A stretch of DNA of 64,000 nucleotides. It comes from Novosphingobium sp. FSW06-99. GTDB taxonomy: Bacteria; Pseudomonadota; Alphaproteobacteria; Sphingomonadales; Sphingomonadaceae. This document shows, piece after piece, positions 51,377-60,658 of the stretch. Position numbers and translations under genes: made by a program. The first letter of the stretch is position 1. Each line of letters starts with the position of its first letter. Location: assembly GCF_001519065.1 (NCBI RefSeq), contig NZ_KQ954254.1, forward strand, positions 189,420-253,419. Reading direction: 5' to 3'. The notes under the pieces are model-generated. The model saw only the letters and a list, made by a program, of their open reading frames with translations. It had not been told where the DNA came from and did no database searches.

Positions 51377-52372
51377 ATGACACCGACTTTGGCAGACAAG
51401 GCGCCCGCGCGGCTGGATGGCCTGCAAGTGCTGCGCGCGGTGGCGGCGCTGGCGGTGGTGGTGTTCCATTGCCACTGGACCGGCATTGCCAGCTTTGGCG
51501 TGGAGCTGTTCTTCGTCATTTCGGGGTTTGTGATCTGCCATGCCGCCGCGCACGATCCGCGCCATTTTCTGGCCCGGCGGGTGGCGCGCGTGGTGCCGCT
51601 GTACTGGCTGGCGACGGGCGGGGTGTTTGCGCTGGCGGTGCTGGCGCCCGCGCTGGTGCCGGCGTCCCATGCCAGCGCCACCAACCTGCTGCGATCATTG
51701 CTGTTCTGGCCCTATCTGCGTGCCGATGGTGCGGACATGCCGCTGCTGTTCCTGGGCTGGACGCTCAATTACGAGGCGCTTTTCTATGTCGTGTTCGCGG
51801 GATGCCTGGCAATTTCGAACCGGCTGGCGCCGCTGATCGCGCTGGGTGTGCTGATCGCCGCCGCGTTGTTGCACCCGTGGTGCGTGCCGCTGGGCGATCC
51901 GCTCGATTTCTGGACGCGGCCGATGGTGCTCAACTTTGCCTGCGGGATCGGCGCCTGGCTGATCTGGCACCGCGCGGGCGAAGCGCTGCAGCGCATCCCG
52001 GCGTGGCTTGCCTGGCTGAGTGCCGCTGCCCTGTTCGGCGTGTTGCTGGCGGGTGCACAACACGCGCTGGCCGGGTCGCTGCCGTGGAGCGGGATTATCA
52101 GCGCGGGCCTGTTGCTGGCCCTGCTCGCGCTGGCGGGCCGGGCGCGCTGGCCGACTACGCTGCTGCTGGTCGGCGATGCCAGCTATTCGCTCTATCTGTT
52201 GCACCCTTATGTGCTGGAGGCGGTGAACCGCAAGATCCACGCCTTTGGCCCCGATCCGCTGGGTGTGCTGGCCACACTGGTCGCGGTGCTGGCGGCGGTG
52301 GCGGTGGCGTTTGCGATGTTCCGTCTGGTCGAACGGCCCAGCAATCGCGCGCTGCGCCGCCTGATCGGGTAA
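51377..52372 (+). CDS. acyltransferase-3 family membrane protein
   Basis: This 331-residue integral membrane protein has about ten helices and the family start RLDGLQVLRAVAALAVVVFHCHWTGIASFGVELFFVISGFVI. It contains the catalytic-type His in VVVFH and the conserved R-x-x-R segment LARRVARVVPLYWLATG. Such OafA/YrhL proteins O-acylate sugars of LPS, peptidoglycan or exopolysaccharide from cytosolic acyl-CoA. There is no C-terminal SGNH domain. The acceptor is unknown. Repeat copy D lies in its upstream region. Confidence 0.88.
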   Translation: MTPTLADKAPARLDGLQVLRAVAALAVVVFHCHWTGIASFGVELFFVISGFVICHAAAHDPRHFLARRVARVVPLYWLATGGVFALAVLAPALVPASHASATNLLRSLLFWPYLRADGADMPLLFLGWTLNYEALFYVVFAGCLAISNRLAPLIALGVLIAAALLHPWCVPLGDPLDFWTRPMVLNFACGIGAWLIWHRAGEALQRIPAWLAWLSAAALFGVLLAGAQHALAGSLPWSGIISAGLLLALLALAGRARWPTTLLLVGDASYSLYLLHPYVLEAVNRKIHAFGPDPLGVLATLVAVLAAVAVAFAMFRLVERPSNRALRRLIG

Positions 52373-52382
52373 GCCGGGCGGC

Positions 52383-52583
52383 CTATTTGACCGGCGCCGG
52401 ATCGCGCGCCCAGGGCGATGTCGCGGGTTTGCCGTCGGCGTGCGGCGCCGCGTTGTCTTCCGCATTGGTCTCGTCGGCTGACGGCACGGTGCAATAGGCG
52501 GTCAACAGCACGCCCGCCGCCCACAGCAACGCCTTCCAGCGGCTGGCAAACAGCGTGTTGAGCTTTGGCCCCGGAAAGAACAT
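52383..52583 (-). CDS. small single-helix membrane protein
   Basis: The 66-residue protein begins MFFPGPKLNTLFASRWKALLWAAGVLLTAYCTVPSADE, one membrane helix with a basic N side, followed by a soluble acidic tail. I recognise no function. It is convergent with the acyltransferase-3 gene and lies between that gene and the M28 peptidase gene. Its composition and a clear hydrophobic segment make it a plausible gene. Confidence 0.55.
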   Translation of the reverse strand: MFFPGPKLNTLFASRWKALLWAAGVLLTAYCTVPSADETNAEDNAAPHADGKPATSPWARDPAPVK

Positions 52584-52622
52584 GCCCGCAAGACTACGCG
52601 CGGGCGGTTAACAAGGGCTTTT

Positions 52623-54230
52623 TCAGTGCCCGAAAATGCTGGTCGCCAGCCATTGCGGACGGGTGTCGCTGTCGGCCACGCGCTGGGCCAGATCGGCGAC
52701 GAAGGCATCGAGCTTGACCGCTTCGTCCTTCAGCACGCCGCCCTGGTCCAGATTGTCGGCGGGCGAATGATAGCGGTTGGCGCGCCAGTCGTGTTCGATC
52801 CGGAATTCGGGCGTGTCGCGGGCAAAGCCGAATTTGAACGCCAGCGACGGAATGCCCTGGCGGACAAAGCTGAACTGGTCGGTGCGGATGAACACGTTGC
52901 GATCGGGCAGCGGATCGGGCGCCAGGGTCAACCCCTGGTGCGCCGCCACGGCACGGGCATCGGCGCCCAGCGTGCTTTCACCTTCACCGACAGCCAGCAC
53001 GCTTTTCAGTGGCCATAGCGGCAGCGGCATGTCGAAATTGAAATCGGCGACAATCGCCCCGTCTGGCACGGTGGGGCGCATCGCGAAGTAATGCGATCCC
53101 AACAGGCCCTTTTCCTCGCCGGTAACGATCACGAACAGGATCGACCGGCGCGGCCGCACCGACGCGTGGGCCAGCCGGTGCGCGATGTCCAACACCGTCG
53201 CCACGCCCGACGCATCGTCCATCGCCCCGTTGTAGATCGCATGGCCATTGATCGGCGCGCCGATCCCGAGATGATCGAGATGCGCCGAAATCACCACATA
53301 TTGCGCCGCCAGCGCCGGATCGCGCCCGTCCAGCCTGGCCACCAGATTGGGCGAGGTCAGTTCGTCGCGATGCGCGGCAACCGATGCCTGCAACCGCACG
53401 GGCAGGTCAAAGGCATGCAGCGTGCGCGACGCATCGGCAGCGGCGGACACCTCGGCAAAGCTGTGGCCCGATCCGGCGAACAGCGTTTCGGCCTTGTCGG
53501 GGTCGATGCTGGCGGCAAAGAAATCGTCGGGCGTGTCGCGCAGCTTTGCCTCGGCCAGATACATCCCGCTTTGCCGGGCCAGCAATTTCTGCCGTGCCCA
53601 GGGGATTTCGATCTGGCGCGGCGTGGTCAGCGTGATCAACCCGACCGCGCCGCGTTCGCCCAGCAGCCTTGTGCGCGCAAACCGGGCATTCGATTTGATC
53701 GCGCCAGAAATGTGTGCAGGGCCGCCGCTGATCACCACCGCGATCTTGCCCTTCAGATCGACGCCCGCAAAATCGTCGTGGCCTTGTGCGGGCAGATGCA
53801 GCCCATAGCCGATGAACACCAGCGGCGCGTCGATCTGCGCCGGGCGCGGCGCGCCGCCCGCGGCGATCAGCGCGTCTTCGCCCACCTGCAACTCGGTGCG
53901 CGTGCCGTCTTGGGCGATCAGTGTGGCGCGCGATGCGGCCTGATCGACCACTTGCTGTTCGAACGCGACCGGTTGCCAATAGCCGTCCACCCCGGCAGGC
54001 CTGAGGCCTTCGGCCTGAAACCGCGCGATCACATATTGCGCCGCGCGCAGATAGCCCGGCGATCCGGTCTGCCGCCCTTCGTTGCTGTCGGCGGCAATCG
54101 CGCTGATATCGGCCCACCACTGGGTTGCCGCGTCGGCCTGTGCATGGCCGGGCACGGTCTGGCCCAGCACGAGCGCGCTGGCGGCGAGCAGGCGAACGCC
54201 CAGTCTGGCGATTTTCCGGTTGTGCGACAT
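52623..54230 (-). CDS. M28-family metallopeptidase, exported
   Basis: The 535-residue protein has a signal peptide (LLAASALVLGQTVPGHAQ). A PA-type insert sits at about residues 130-250. The di-zinc catalytic domain has ISAHLDHLG, YNGAMDDASGVATVLDIA and VIVTGEEKGLLGSHYFA, with later metal ligands in ADFNFDMP and a His in the C-terminal part. Aminopeptidases of this type trim N-terminal residues in the periplasm. It is a single gene, divergent from the large adenylation fusion gene. Confidence 0.9.
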   Translation of the reverse strand: MSHNRKIARLGVRLLAASALVLGQTVPGHAQADAATQWWADISAIAADSNEGRQTGSPGYLRAAQYVIARFQAEGLRPAGVDGYWQPVAFEQQVVDQAASRATLIAQDGTRTELQVGEDALIAAGGAPRPAQIDAPLVFIGYGLHLPAQGHDDFAGVDLKGKIAVVISGGPAHISGAIKSNARFARTRLLGERGAVGLITLTTPRQIEIPWARQKLLARQSGMYLAEAKLRDTPDDFFAASIDPDKAETLFAGSGHSFAEVSAAADASRTLHAFDLPVRLQASVAAHRDELTSPNLVARLDGRDPALAAQYVVISAHLDHLGIGAPINGHAIYNGAMDDASGVATVLDIAHRLAHASVRPRRSILFVIVTGEEKGLLGSHYFAMRPTVPDGAIVADFNFDMPLPLWPLKSVLAVGEGESTLGADARAVAAHQGLTLAPDPLPDRNVFIRTDQFSFVRQGIPSLAFKFGFARDTPEFRIEHDWRANRYHSPADNLDQGGVLKDEAVKLDAFVADLAQRVADSDTRPQWLATSIFGH

Positions 54231-54537
54231 CGTTGCTGGCCCCTTGCGGTGGTGTGGCGGGATACTGTCTGCGGCACGGGCCCGGTTTCAACCACCAAGA
54301 TCGCAGCCGCCATGCTCGGGAAAAACTCATAGGTAAGAATGCTTATAAAAACCAATTCCTTACTTGGAGATTTGCCAGTCCGGTTGTCCGCAAGCCACGG
54401 CGAACCTTGCTACCTTATAGGCAACCTATTGTAATTTCGAATTAAACCATGCGAGATGGGGCAAGGCATCGGTCTGGCGCGGGAATTTTGCCAAGCCGCA
54501 TGACGAACCACAGCCTGGATGAAGACATTGATCGGAA
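54231..54537. other. 307-bp divergent spacer with promoter for the adenylation fusion gene
   Basis: The right half is AT-rich. TTGCTA (54407-54412), a 17-base spacer and TGTAAT (54430-54435) form a good sigma-70 promoter facing the fusion gene. GTAAG near 54334 and CTTAC near 54359 make a loose inverted repeat around an AT-rich centre. I see no gene or RNA structure in the rest. Confidence 0.5.
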
Positions 54538-57500
54538 ATGACAATATTCCTGGCTGAAGATACCCGAGTGGTTGGGCCCGGCAAAGTCGCAAATCCGTTG
54601 GCGCCCCACGGCCCGGCGGCGCTGCCGGTCGATCGCGCGCTGACGGGTCGGGCACCGCAATGGTTGACCGTGTCGTTGCGCCTGCACCAATCGGTTGATG
54701 ACGACAGCATCGCCTTTGCGGCGCTATTCGTATGCGGGCGGATGCTGGGGCTGGCACGCGCGGGGGCGTGGCGGCACGCGGCCTCGGGGCGGCGCGGCTA
54801 TATCAGTGCCGATCTGGCGCCGCACGCGACTCTGGCCGCCTTGCGCGAGTCGTTGCACGAAAGCGCGCAGGCGGACGAGCATGCGCTCGATCTGGCGATT
54901 TGTGCGGGTGGTCCTGCCGGTCTGGCCCATGCGGGCCAATTGACGCTGGTGCACCAGGACGCGGGCCGCTGGCTGAGCCTGCATGTCGACGCGGGCACGG
55001 TCGCCCGGTCGACGGCCCGCGATGTCCTGCAAAAGATCGCCTGCGTGGTCGGCGCATTGACCGACCGGCCCGATCTGGCCGCCAATGCGCTTGAACTGGT
55101 GACCGACACGGCGCGCGCCATCCTGCCCGACTTGTCGCGGCCGATCCGGCGGGATCGGTTCGAACCGGTCGCCGACACTCTGCTGCGCCGGGCGCAAAGC
55201 CACCCCGAGGCGCTGGCGCTGGTCACCGCTGAACGGGCCTATTGCTATGCCGAACTGGCGCGCGTGGTGCGGCATGGCGCTGCGCGTCTGCAGGCGGCGG
55301 GCCTGCAACCCGGTGATATCGTGGCGATCACCGGGTTCATGAGTTTCGGCATGATCGCCGCGATGCTGGCCACGCTGGCGGCGGGCGGGGTCGTGGCGCC
55401 GATCGATTGCGCGCTGCCGCCGGCGCGCCGAGATCTGCTGGCACAGACGCTCACCCCGCGTTTCACCGCGCACATCCGCCCCGGCATCGATCCGGTTGAC
55501 GGGCTGGATTTTGCCGAATGGCCGACACATGCGGTGCTTGCCGCGATGCCCGAGGCGGCGGCGGCCGCCTTCGTGCCGGGTGACCGCGCGGCCGCCTATG
55601 TGTTCTTTACCAGCGGCAGCACCGGCACGCCCAAGGCGGTGCTGGGCACCCACCAGGGCCTCGCCCATTTTCTCGACTGGCAAAGGGCGCAGTTTCCGAT
55701 CGGGCCGGGCGACCGCGCCGCGCAGATCACCGCGCTGTCGTTCGATGTGGTGTTGCGCGACGTGCTGTTTCCGCTGACCAGCGGAGCGACTTTGCATATC
55801 CCCCCGCGCGACATGCTGCTCGATGCGGGCCGGATGCTGCGCTGGTTCGCCGATCAGGCGATTGGTGTGATGCATTGCGTGCCGTCGCTGATGCGCGCGT
55901 GGCTTTATGCCGACGAAGGAATGCGGCCCTTTTCGGCGATCAAATTCGTGTTTTTCGCCGGCGAGCCGTTGACCGATACGCTGCTGGCGCGGTTTCGCGA
56001 CGCGGCGGGCGACCATACCACAATGGTCAACCTCTATGGCCCGACCGAGACGACCCTGGCCAAGCTGGCGCACCGTGTCGAGCGGATCGAGCCCGGTGTG
56101 CAGCCGGTCGGCATGCCACAGCCGGGTGTCAATGTGGCGATCATGCGCGACCGCGCGCATCTGTGCGGCCTGTGGGAAACCGGCGAGATCGCCATCCGCA
56201 CGCCCTACCGTGCGCTCGGCTATCTGGGCCGCGACGATTTGACTGCGCAAGCGTTCCTGCGCAACACCCGCAACGACGATCCCGAAGACCTGCTCTATTT
56301 CACCGGCGATCTCGGGCGCTATCGTGCGGACGGCAAAGTCGAAATCTTTGGCCGCATGGACGCGCAGATCAAGATTCGCGGGGTGCGGATCGAACCCGGC
56401 GAGATCGAAAACCGGCTCATACACTTGCCACAAGTGCGCGATGCGGCAGTGGCGGCGCGCACCCTGGCGGGAGGCGACAAAGTGCTGATCGGCTTTGTCG
56501 TGCCTGACGCGCCGGTCGCGGCGGACGCGCAGCGCGATTTTGCCGCCGGGTTGCGTGACGCGCTGCGCCGGCAGTTGAGCGATGCGATGGTCCCGTCGCG
56601 CATCGTGGTGATCGATCACCTGGCTTATCTGCCCAACGGCAAGCTCGATCGAAAGGCCCTCGGCACGCTCGAAATCACCGCGCCTGCCACACCGCGCCCC
56701 GATCGGCCCGCGCCGATGTCGCCAGCGCAAGCCGCCATCATCGATTGCGTCCGGCGCGAATTGCCCGGGGCGAGCGTCGATCCCGGCCAGAGCTTTGTCG
56801 AAATCGGCGGGGATTCGCTGTCATTCGTGCGCGTGGCGATCGCGCTCGAGGCCTTGCTCGGCCCGTTGCCGGACACCTGGCAGGACATCCCGCTGGGCGC
56901 GCTGGCACAGCAGGTGGATCGTGGCGCCCAGGTTGGTGCAACACCACGCTTTCCCGGCTTTGACACCACGTTGCTGGTGCGCGCGGTCGCCATCGTACTG
57001 GTGGTGATCACCCATCTGGGCATGTTCGTCGATGCGCGACCGACATCGGCGCTGTTTGTCGTTTCGGGGATGAGTTTCAGCCGCTTTACCCGGCCCTTGA
57101 TCCGTGCGCGCCAAAATCTGCAACCGGTGTTCCGGCTGGTGCTGAAGTTCGGTGTTCCGGCGGGTCTGTGGCAGGCGGGGCTGCAGATAGTCCAGCACCG
57201 GCTGTGGCTGCCCGATGTCGTTCTGCTCGGCACGTTCTGGCACGATCCCGCCAATGAGAGCGCGACGTTCTGGTACCTCGATGTGCTGGCCGCCAATCTT
57301 GCGCTCTATGGCCTGATCACCCTGGCCCAGGCCCGCTGGCTGCGCGGCGGATCGGATAATTCCGGCGACGTGTGGTTCCGGCGCGATCTGATCGTGCTGG
57401 CGATCGGTCTGCTGGTCGCCGCGATCCAGATCAAGAGCGGCATCTGGAACGGGCTGGGCCCGCGCGGTCCGGCGCAGTTCTGGGATGTTGCGCCGTTCAA

Positions 57501-58032
57501 ATGGTTCTGGTTGCTGGCGCTCGGCGCGCTGATTGCACAAGCCGACAGCGTGTGGCGTCGGGGATGGCTGTTTGCGCTGATAGCGGCAACCATGCTGGCC
57601 AGTCTTGTCGAGGCCTGGCGCCTGACTGACGTGTTCGACGACACCGGCGTGCTTTTCGCGGTCTGCGCGGGGCTGCTGGCGCTGACGCCGCGTATGCCGC
57701 TGCCGCGCTGGCTGCACCGTCCGCTGGGACTGGTGGCATCATCGACGCTGTTTATCTATTTGTGCAATTTCATGGTGATCAAGCGTGTGCCGGGGGGGCA
57801 TTGGGATGGCGCCTGGCTGGTCAAGCTGGGCGCGGCGATCGGTCTGGGCATCGTCCTGACTCATGGCTGGAACCGGCTGCCGGGGTTGGTGCACGGCCGC
57901 CGCCCGAAGGCAGGCACAAAGGGGGCCATTGCAGACCCCCTTTGCGCATCTCTGTCCGGCCGAAATGCGCAGGGTTCGCGCTTGGCGCTTCGATCGCGCG
58001 CGCCTGTTCAAAGCCTTGAAAGTCAGTCTTAA
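54538..58032 (+). CDS. NRPS-like adenylation - carrier - acyltransferase-3 fusion protein
   Basis: The protein has 1164 residues. Residues 1-200 look like the C-terminal lobe of a condensation domain without HHxxxDG. About 205-715 is an adenylation domain with A3 TSGSTGTPKA (358-367), Asp403 in SFDVVLRD as in amino-acid-activating domains, A5 NLYGPTET (498-505), A7 TGDLGR and A10 PNGKLDRKAL. A carrier domain follows (GGDSL, phosphopantetheine Ser760). About 810-1120 is a membrane acyltransferase-3-like domain (RAVAIVLVVITHLGMF, His826). It may activate an amino acid, tether it and pass it to a membrane acceptor. The C-terminal tail reads through a terminator-like hairpin. The substrate is unknown. 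Confidence 0.85.
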   Translation: MTIFLAEDTRVVGPGKVANPLAPHGPAALPVDRALTGRAPQWLTVSLRLHQSVDDDSIAFAALFVCGRMLGLARAGAWRHAASGRRGYISADLAPHATLAALRESLHESAQADEHALDLAICAGGPAGLAHAGQLTLVHQDAGRWLSLHVDAGTVARSTARDVLQKIACVVGALTDRPDLAANALELVTDTARAILPDLSRPIRRDRFEPVADTLLRRAQSHPEALALVTAERAYCYAELARVVRHGAARLQAAGLQPGDIVAITGFMSFGMIAAMLATLAAGGVVAPIDCALPPARRDLLAQTLTPRFTAHIRPGIDPVDGLDFAEWPTHAVLAAMPEAAAAAFVPGDRAAAYVFFTSGSTGTPKAVLGTHQGLAHFLDWQRAQFPIGPGDRAAQITALSFDVVLRDVLFPLTSGATLHIPPRDMLLDAGRMLRWFADQAIGVMHCVPSLMRAWLYADEGMRPFSAIKFVFFAGEPLTDTLLARFRDAAGDHTTMVNLYGPTETTLAKLAHRVERIEPGVQPVGMPQPGVNVAIMRDRAHLCGLWETGEIAIRTPYRALGYLGRDDLTAQAFLRNTRNDDPEDLLYFTGDLGRYRADGKVEIFGRMDAQIKIRGVRIEPGEIENRLIHLPQVRDAAVAARTLAGGDKVLIGFVVPDAPVAADAQRDFAAGLRDALRRQLSDAMVPSRIVVIDHLAYLPNGKLDRKALGTLEITAPATPRPDRPAPMSPAQAAIIDCVRRELPGASVDPGQSFVEIGGDSLSFVRVAIALEALLGPLPDTWQDIPLGALAQQVDRGAQVGATPRFPGFDTTLLVRAVAIVLVVITHLGMFVDARPTSALFVVSGMSFSRFTRPLIRARQNLQPVFRLVLKFGVPAGLWQAGLQIVQHRLWLPDVVLLGTFWHDPANESATFWYLDVLAANLALYGLITLAQARWLRGGSDNSGDVWFRRDLIVLAIGLLVAAIQIKSGIWNGLGPRGPAQFWDVAPFKWFWLLALGALIAQADSVWRRGWLFALIAATMLASLVEAWRLTDVFDDTGVLFAVCAGLLALTPRMPLPRWLHRPLGLVASSTLFIYLCNFMVIKRVPGGHWDGAWLVKLGAAIGLGIVLTHGWNRLPGLVHGRRPKAGTKGAIADPLCASLSGRNAQGSRLALRSRAPVQSLESQS
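57918..57943. repeat. perfect hairpin inside the 3' end of the fusion gene
   Basis: AAAGGGGG (57918-57925) pairs with CCCCCTTT (57936-57943) around 10 bases. It resembles the thrS hairpin and lies about 90 bases before the stop codon, where the protein loses membrane-like composition. Confidence 0.55.
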
Positions 58033-58175
58033 AATGTAGAATTTCGGCACTTTCAAAGCGTTTTCAAGACTTTGGCGCTTGGCTGTGCTTCTCGTCTGTT
58101 GGTTGGCGGGCGACTTGTGTCGCGCAAACCAAGCCGCTACGCTATCTACAACAATGTTAGCATGGGGGATGCAGG

Positions 58176-59402
58176 ATGCGCTGGGGAGCTTGGACGGCGG
58201 TTGGCATTGGTGTGATCATGGCGCTTGGGGCTGGGGCCTATGCCAAGCGCGACTTTCTCTATTTCGCAATGCACGCGCCCAAGGATCGCGACGTGCTGCA
58301 ATGGACGGTTGCGCAGCGCGACTATGCCTTTGGTCACCTGGATGAACTGCCGCAGGTCAAGTCGCATGTGATGACGCCAAGCGCGACGCCGCACGCGTTC
58401 AGCCAGGGGCCTGGGCTCTCGTTGTTCGCGGCTGACGGCAAGACGCCATTTGATATGGATCGGTTTTTCGACCATCAGCGCGCGGTCGGAACGCTGATCA
58501 TCGTTGATGGCAAGATCCGTTTCGAGCGCTACGGCATGGGTTACGATGCCAACAGCCGCTGGACCAGCTTTTCGGTCGCCAAGTCCTTCACCTCGACCCT
58601 GGTCGGCGCGGCCATCAAGGATGGCTATATCAAAAGCATCGGTGAGCCGGTCACCGATATCATTCCCGAATTCAAGGGCTCGGCTTATGACGGGGTGACC
58701 GTCCAGCAGGTGCTAACCATGTCATCGGGCGTCAAATGGAACGAGGATTATGCCGATCCGCACTCCGATGTCGGCAAAATGGCGGATTTCCCGACCACCC
58801 AGGGCCTGGAGCAGATTGTCGCGCAATTGAAGCAGCAACCGCGTGCCGCCGCACCGGGTACGGTGTGGCATTACAATACCGCCGAAACCGGGCTGATCGG
58901 TGTCCTCGTCATGCGCGCGACGCACAAGCCGCTGGCGCAATACCTCAGCGAGAAAATCTGGAGCCATTATATGGCGCTTCCCGGATTTTGGGTGCTCGAC
59001 AAATCGGGGCGGGAGATTGGTGGTTGCTGCCTGTCCTCGTCGCTCGCCGACTATGCGCGGATGGGCCAGTTCATGATGGACGGCGGCAAGATCGACGGAC
59101 GATCGATCCTGCCCGACGGCTGGATCGCGGCCGCGACGCACAAGCAGCGCGACATCGGCCATCCCGGACGTGGCTATGGCTATCAGTGGTGGACCTATGA
59201 CGACGGCAGCTACTCGGCTGTCGGGCATTTCGGGCAGACGATCTTCGTCGATCCAAAGCGCAAGCTGATTGTCGCGACGGTTGCCGATTTCCCGAGCAAT
59301 GACGAGACAGACCGGATGGAAGAGCGCTTTGCCTATCACCGGCTTGTGCAGCAGGCGGTTGACAAAGAGCAGGGGGTGACCGGGCGCGCGCTGATGCAGT
59401 AA
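58176..59402 (+). CDS. serine hydrolase, beta-lactamase/S12 family
   Basis: The protein has 408 residues. One N-terminal membrane anchor or signal (WTAVGIGVIMALGAGAYA) is followed by the class C beta-lactamase-like fold: SxxK in SFSVAKSFTSTLVGAAI, the Tyr motif in VWHYNTAETGLIG, and HxG in AVGHFGQTIF. Relatives are esterases, D-aminopeptidases and 6-aminohexanoate-dimer hydrolases; a true beta-lactamase role is unlikely. GGGGGATGCAGG lies before the ATG. It follows the fusion gene by 143 bases and may hydrolyse a related amide or ester. Confidence 0.88.
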   Translation: MRWGAWTAVGIGVIMALGAGAYAKRDFLYFAMHAPKDRDVLQWTVAQRDYAFGHLDELPQVKSHVMTPSATPHAFSQGPGLSLFAADGKTPFDMDRFFDHQRAVGTLIIVDGKIRFERYGMGYDANSRWTSFSVAKSFTSTLVGAAIKDGYIKSIGEPVTDIIPEFKGSAYDGVTVQQVLTMSSGVKWNEDYADPHSDVGKMADFPTTQGLEQIVAQLKQQPRAAAPGTVWHYNTAETGLIGVLVMRATHKPLAQYLSEKIWSHYMALPGFWVLDKSGREIGGCCLSSSLADYARMGQFMMDGGKIDGRSILPDGWIAAATHKQRDIGHPGRGYGYQWWTYDDGSYSAVGHFGQTIFVDPKRKLIVATVADFPSNDETDRMEERFAYHRLVQQAVDKEQGVTGRALMQ

Positions 59403-59453
59403 TGTCGGCGCAGTCATCTCTTCCGCCCGTCCGCTGCGCCTTGCGCCCAAGAA

Positions 59454-59483
59454 AAAAGCCCGGGGAAATCCCCGGGCTTTTTC
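59454..59483. terminator. bidirectional rho-independent terminator
   Basis: AAAAAGCCCGGGG (59454-59466), the loop AAAT and CCCCGGGCTTTTT (59471-59483) pair perfectly and serve both the serine hydrolase gene and the rplM-rpsI operon. Confidence 0.88.
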
Positions 59484-59505
59484 CGTTTGCCGTTTCGCGA
59501 GCGAC

Positions 59506-60033
59506 TTAACGCTTCGAGAACTGGAAGCTCTTGCGCGCCTTGGCCCGGCCGTACTTCTTGCGTTCGACAACGCGCGGGTCGCGGGTCAGGAAGCCTGCGG
59601 CCTTGACCGCGCTGCGCAGCGCCGGTTCAAACTTCGACAGCGCCTGGGCGATGCCGTGCTTGACCGCACCGGCCTGGCCCGACAGACCGCCGCCCTTGAC
59701 GGTGCAGATCACGTCGTACTGGGCATCGCGACCGGCCACCTGGAACGGCTGGTTGATCACCAGACGCAGCGTGGGGCGGGCGAAATAGACTTCCTGATCG
59801 CGGCCGTTGACGGTGATCTTGCCCGAGCCGGGCTTGATCCACACGCGGGCCACGGCGTCCTTGCGGCGACCGGTGGCATAGGAACGACCCTGCGCATCGA
59901 TTTCGCGTTCGCGCAGCACGGCCGGGGGGCCGGTGCGGACCACGGGTGCCACATCGCCGGTGTCTTCGGCGGGGGCAGCAGCAGCCAGATCCTTCAGATC
60001 GGCCAGGCTGGAAACGGTATCGGTGTCAGCCAT
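59506..60033 (-). CDS. rpsI: 30S ribosomal protein S9
   Basis: The protein has 175 residues, longer than the 130-residue E. coli form because of an acidic and Ala-rich N-terminal extension usual in alphaproteobacteria. The S9 core is [30 protein letters not shown], then [22 protein letters not shown] and [27 protein letters not shown]; the basic tail reaches the P-site tRNA. The start overlaps the rplM stop by one base. Confidence 0.97.
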   Translation of the reverse strand: MADTDTVSSLADLKDLAAAAPAEDTGDVAPVVRTGPPAVLREREIDAQGRSYATGRRKDAVARVWIKPGSGKITVNGRDQEVYFARPTLRLVINQPFQVAGRDAQYDVICTVKGGGLSGQAGAVKHGIAQALSKFEPALRSAVKAAGFLTRDPRVVERKKYGRAKARKSFQFSKR

Positions 60034-60512
60034 TATGCACCCACCTTGTTCTTGCGATTGAGCGACGCGACATCGAGCACTTCGGGCTGGTTGCCCGCAT
60101 GCGGATGGTCGGTGCCGTTGTAGAGATGCAGCGCGCGCATCTGGGCGCGGCCAAGCGGTCCGCGCGGGATCATGCGTTCAACCGCCTTTTCCACCACGCG
60201 TTCGGGGAAACGACCACCGAGCAGCTTGCCCGCGGTCAGTTCCTTGATCCCGCCGGCATAGCCGGTGTGCTTGTAATAGATCTTGTCCTTCAGCTTGTTG
60301 CCGGTGAACTTGACCTTGTCGGCGTTGATCACGATCACGTGATCACCGCAATCGACATGCGGGGTGAACGTTGGCTTGTGCTTGCCACGCAGCAAGTTGG
60401 CGATGATCACCGCCAGGCGACCGACCACCAGGCCGTCGGCATCGATGACATGCCATTTCTTTTCCACCTCGGCCGGCTTGATCGACCGGGTGACCTTTGT
60501 AAGCGCCTTCAT
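60033..60512 (-). CDS. rplM: 50S ribosomal protein L13
   Basis: The protein has 159 residues. It begins [67 protein letters not shown] and includes [39 protein letters not shown], all diagnostic of L13. It is first in the rplM-rpsI operon. The start at 60512 is chosen by homology. Upstream, CGAATCCTTGACTTCG (complement of 60606-60621) repeats the promoter sequence of rpmB. Confidence 0.97.
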   Translation of the reverse strand: MKALTKVTRSIKPAEVEKKWHVIDADGLVVGRLAVIIANLLRGKHKPTFTPHVDCGDHVIVINADKVKFTGNKLKDKIYYKHTGYAGGIKELTAGKLLGGRFPERVVEKAVERMIPRGPLGRAQMRALHLYNGTDHPHAGNQPEVLDVASLNRKNKVGA

Positions 60513-60658
60513 GGGCTTTGGGTTCCCTACACAGTGTGCCGGGCGCGCGACCGAAAGGCCCTGCTGCACGGCGAGTGATGCGGGCCTTTGTTGCAAATCG
60601 GGTCCGAAGTCAAGGATTCGGGCGGGTTTGCCGAGAGGTAAAATAATACCTTAAGCTA

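Noticed and set aside
58176..59402. An antibiotic-resistance beta-lactamase
   Set aside because: The fold and SxxK motif are shared by esterases and peptidases; the sequence lacks the full class C active-site set, and no regulator or resistance context is seen.
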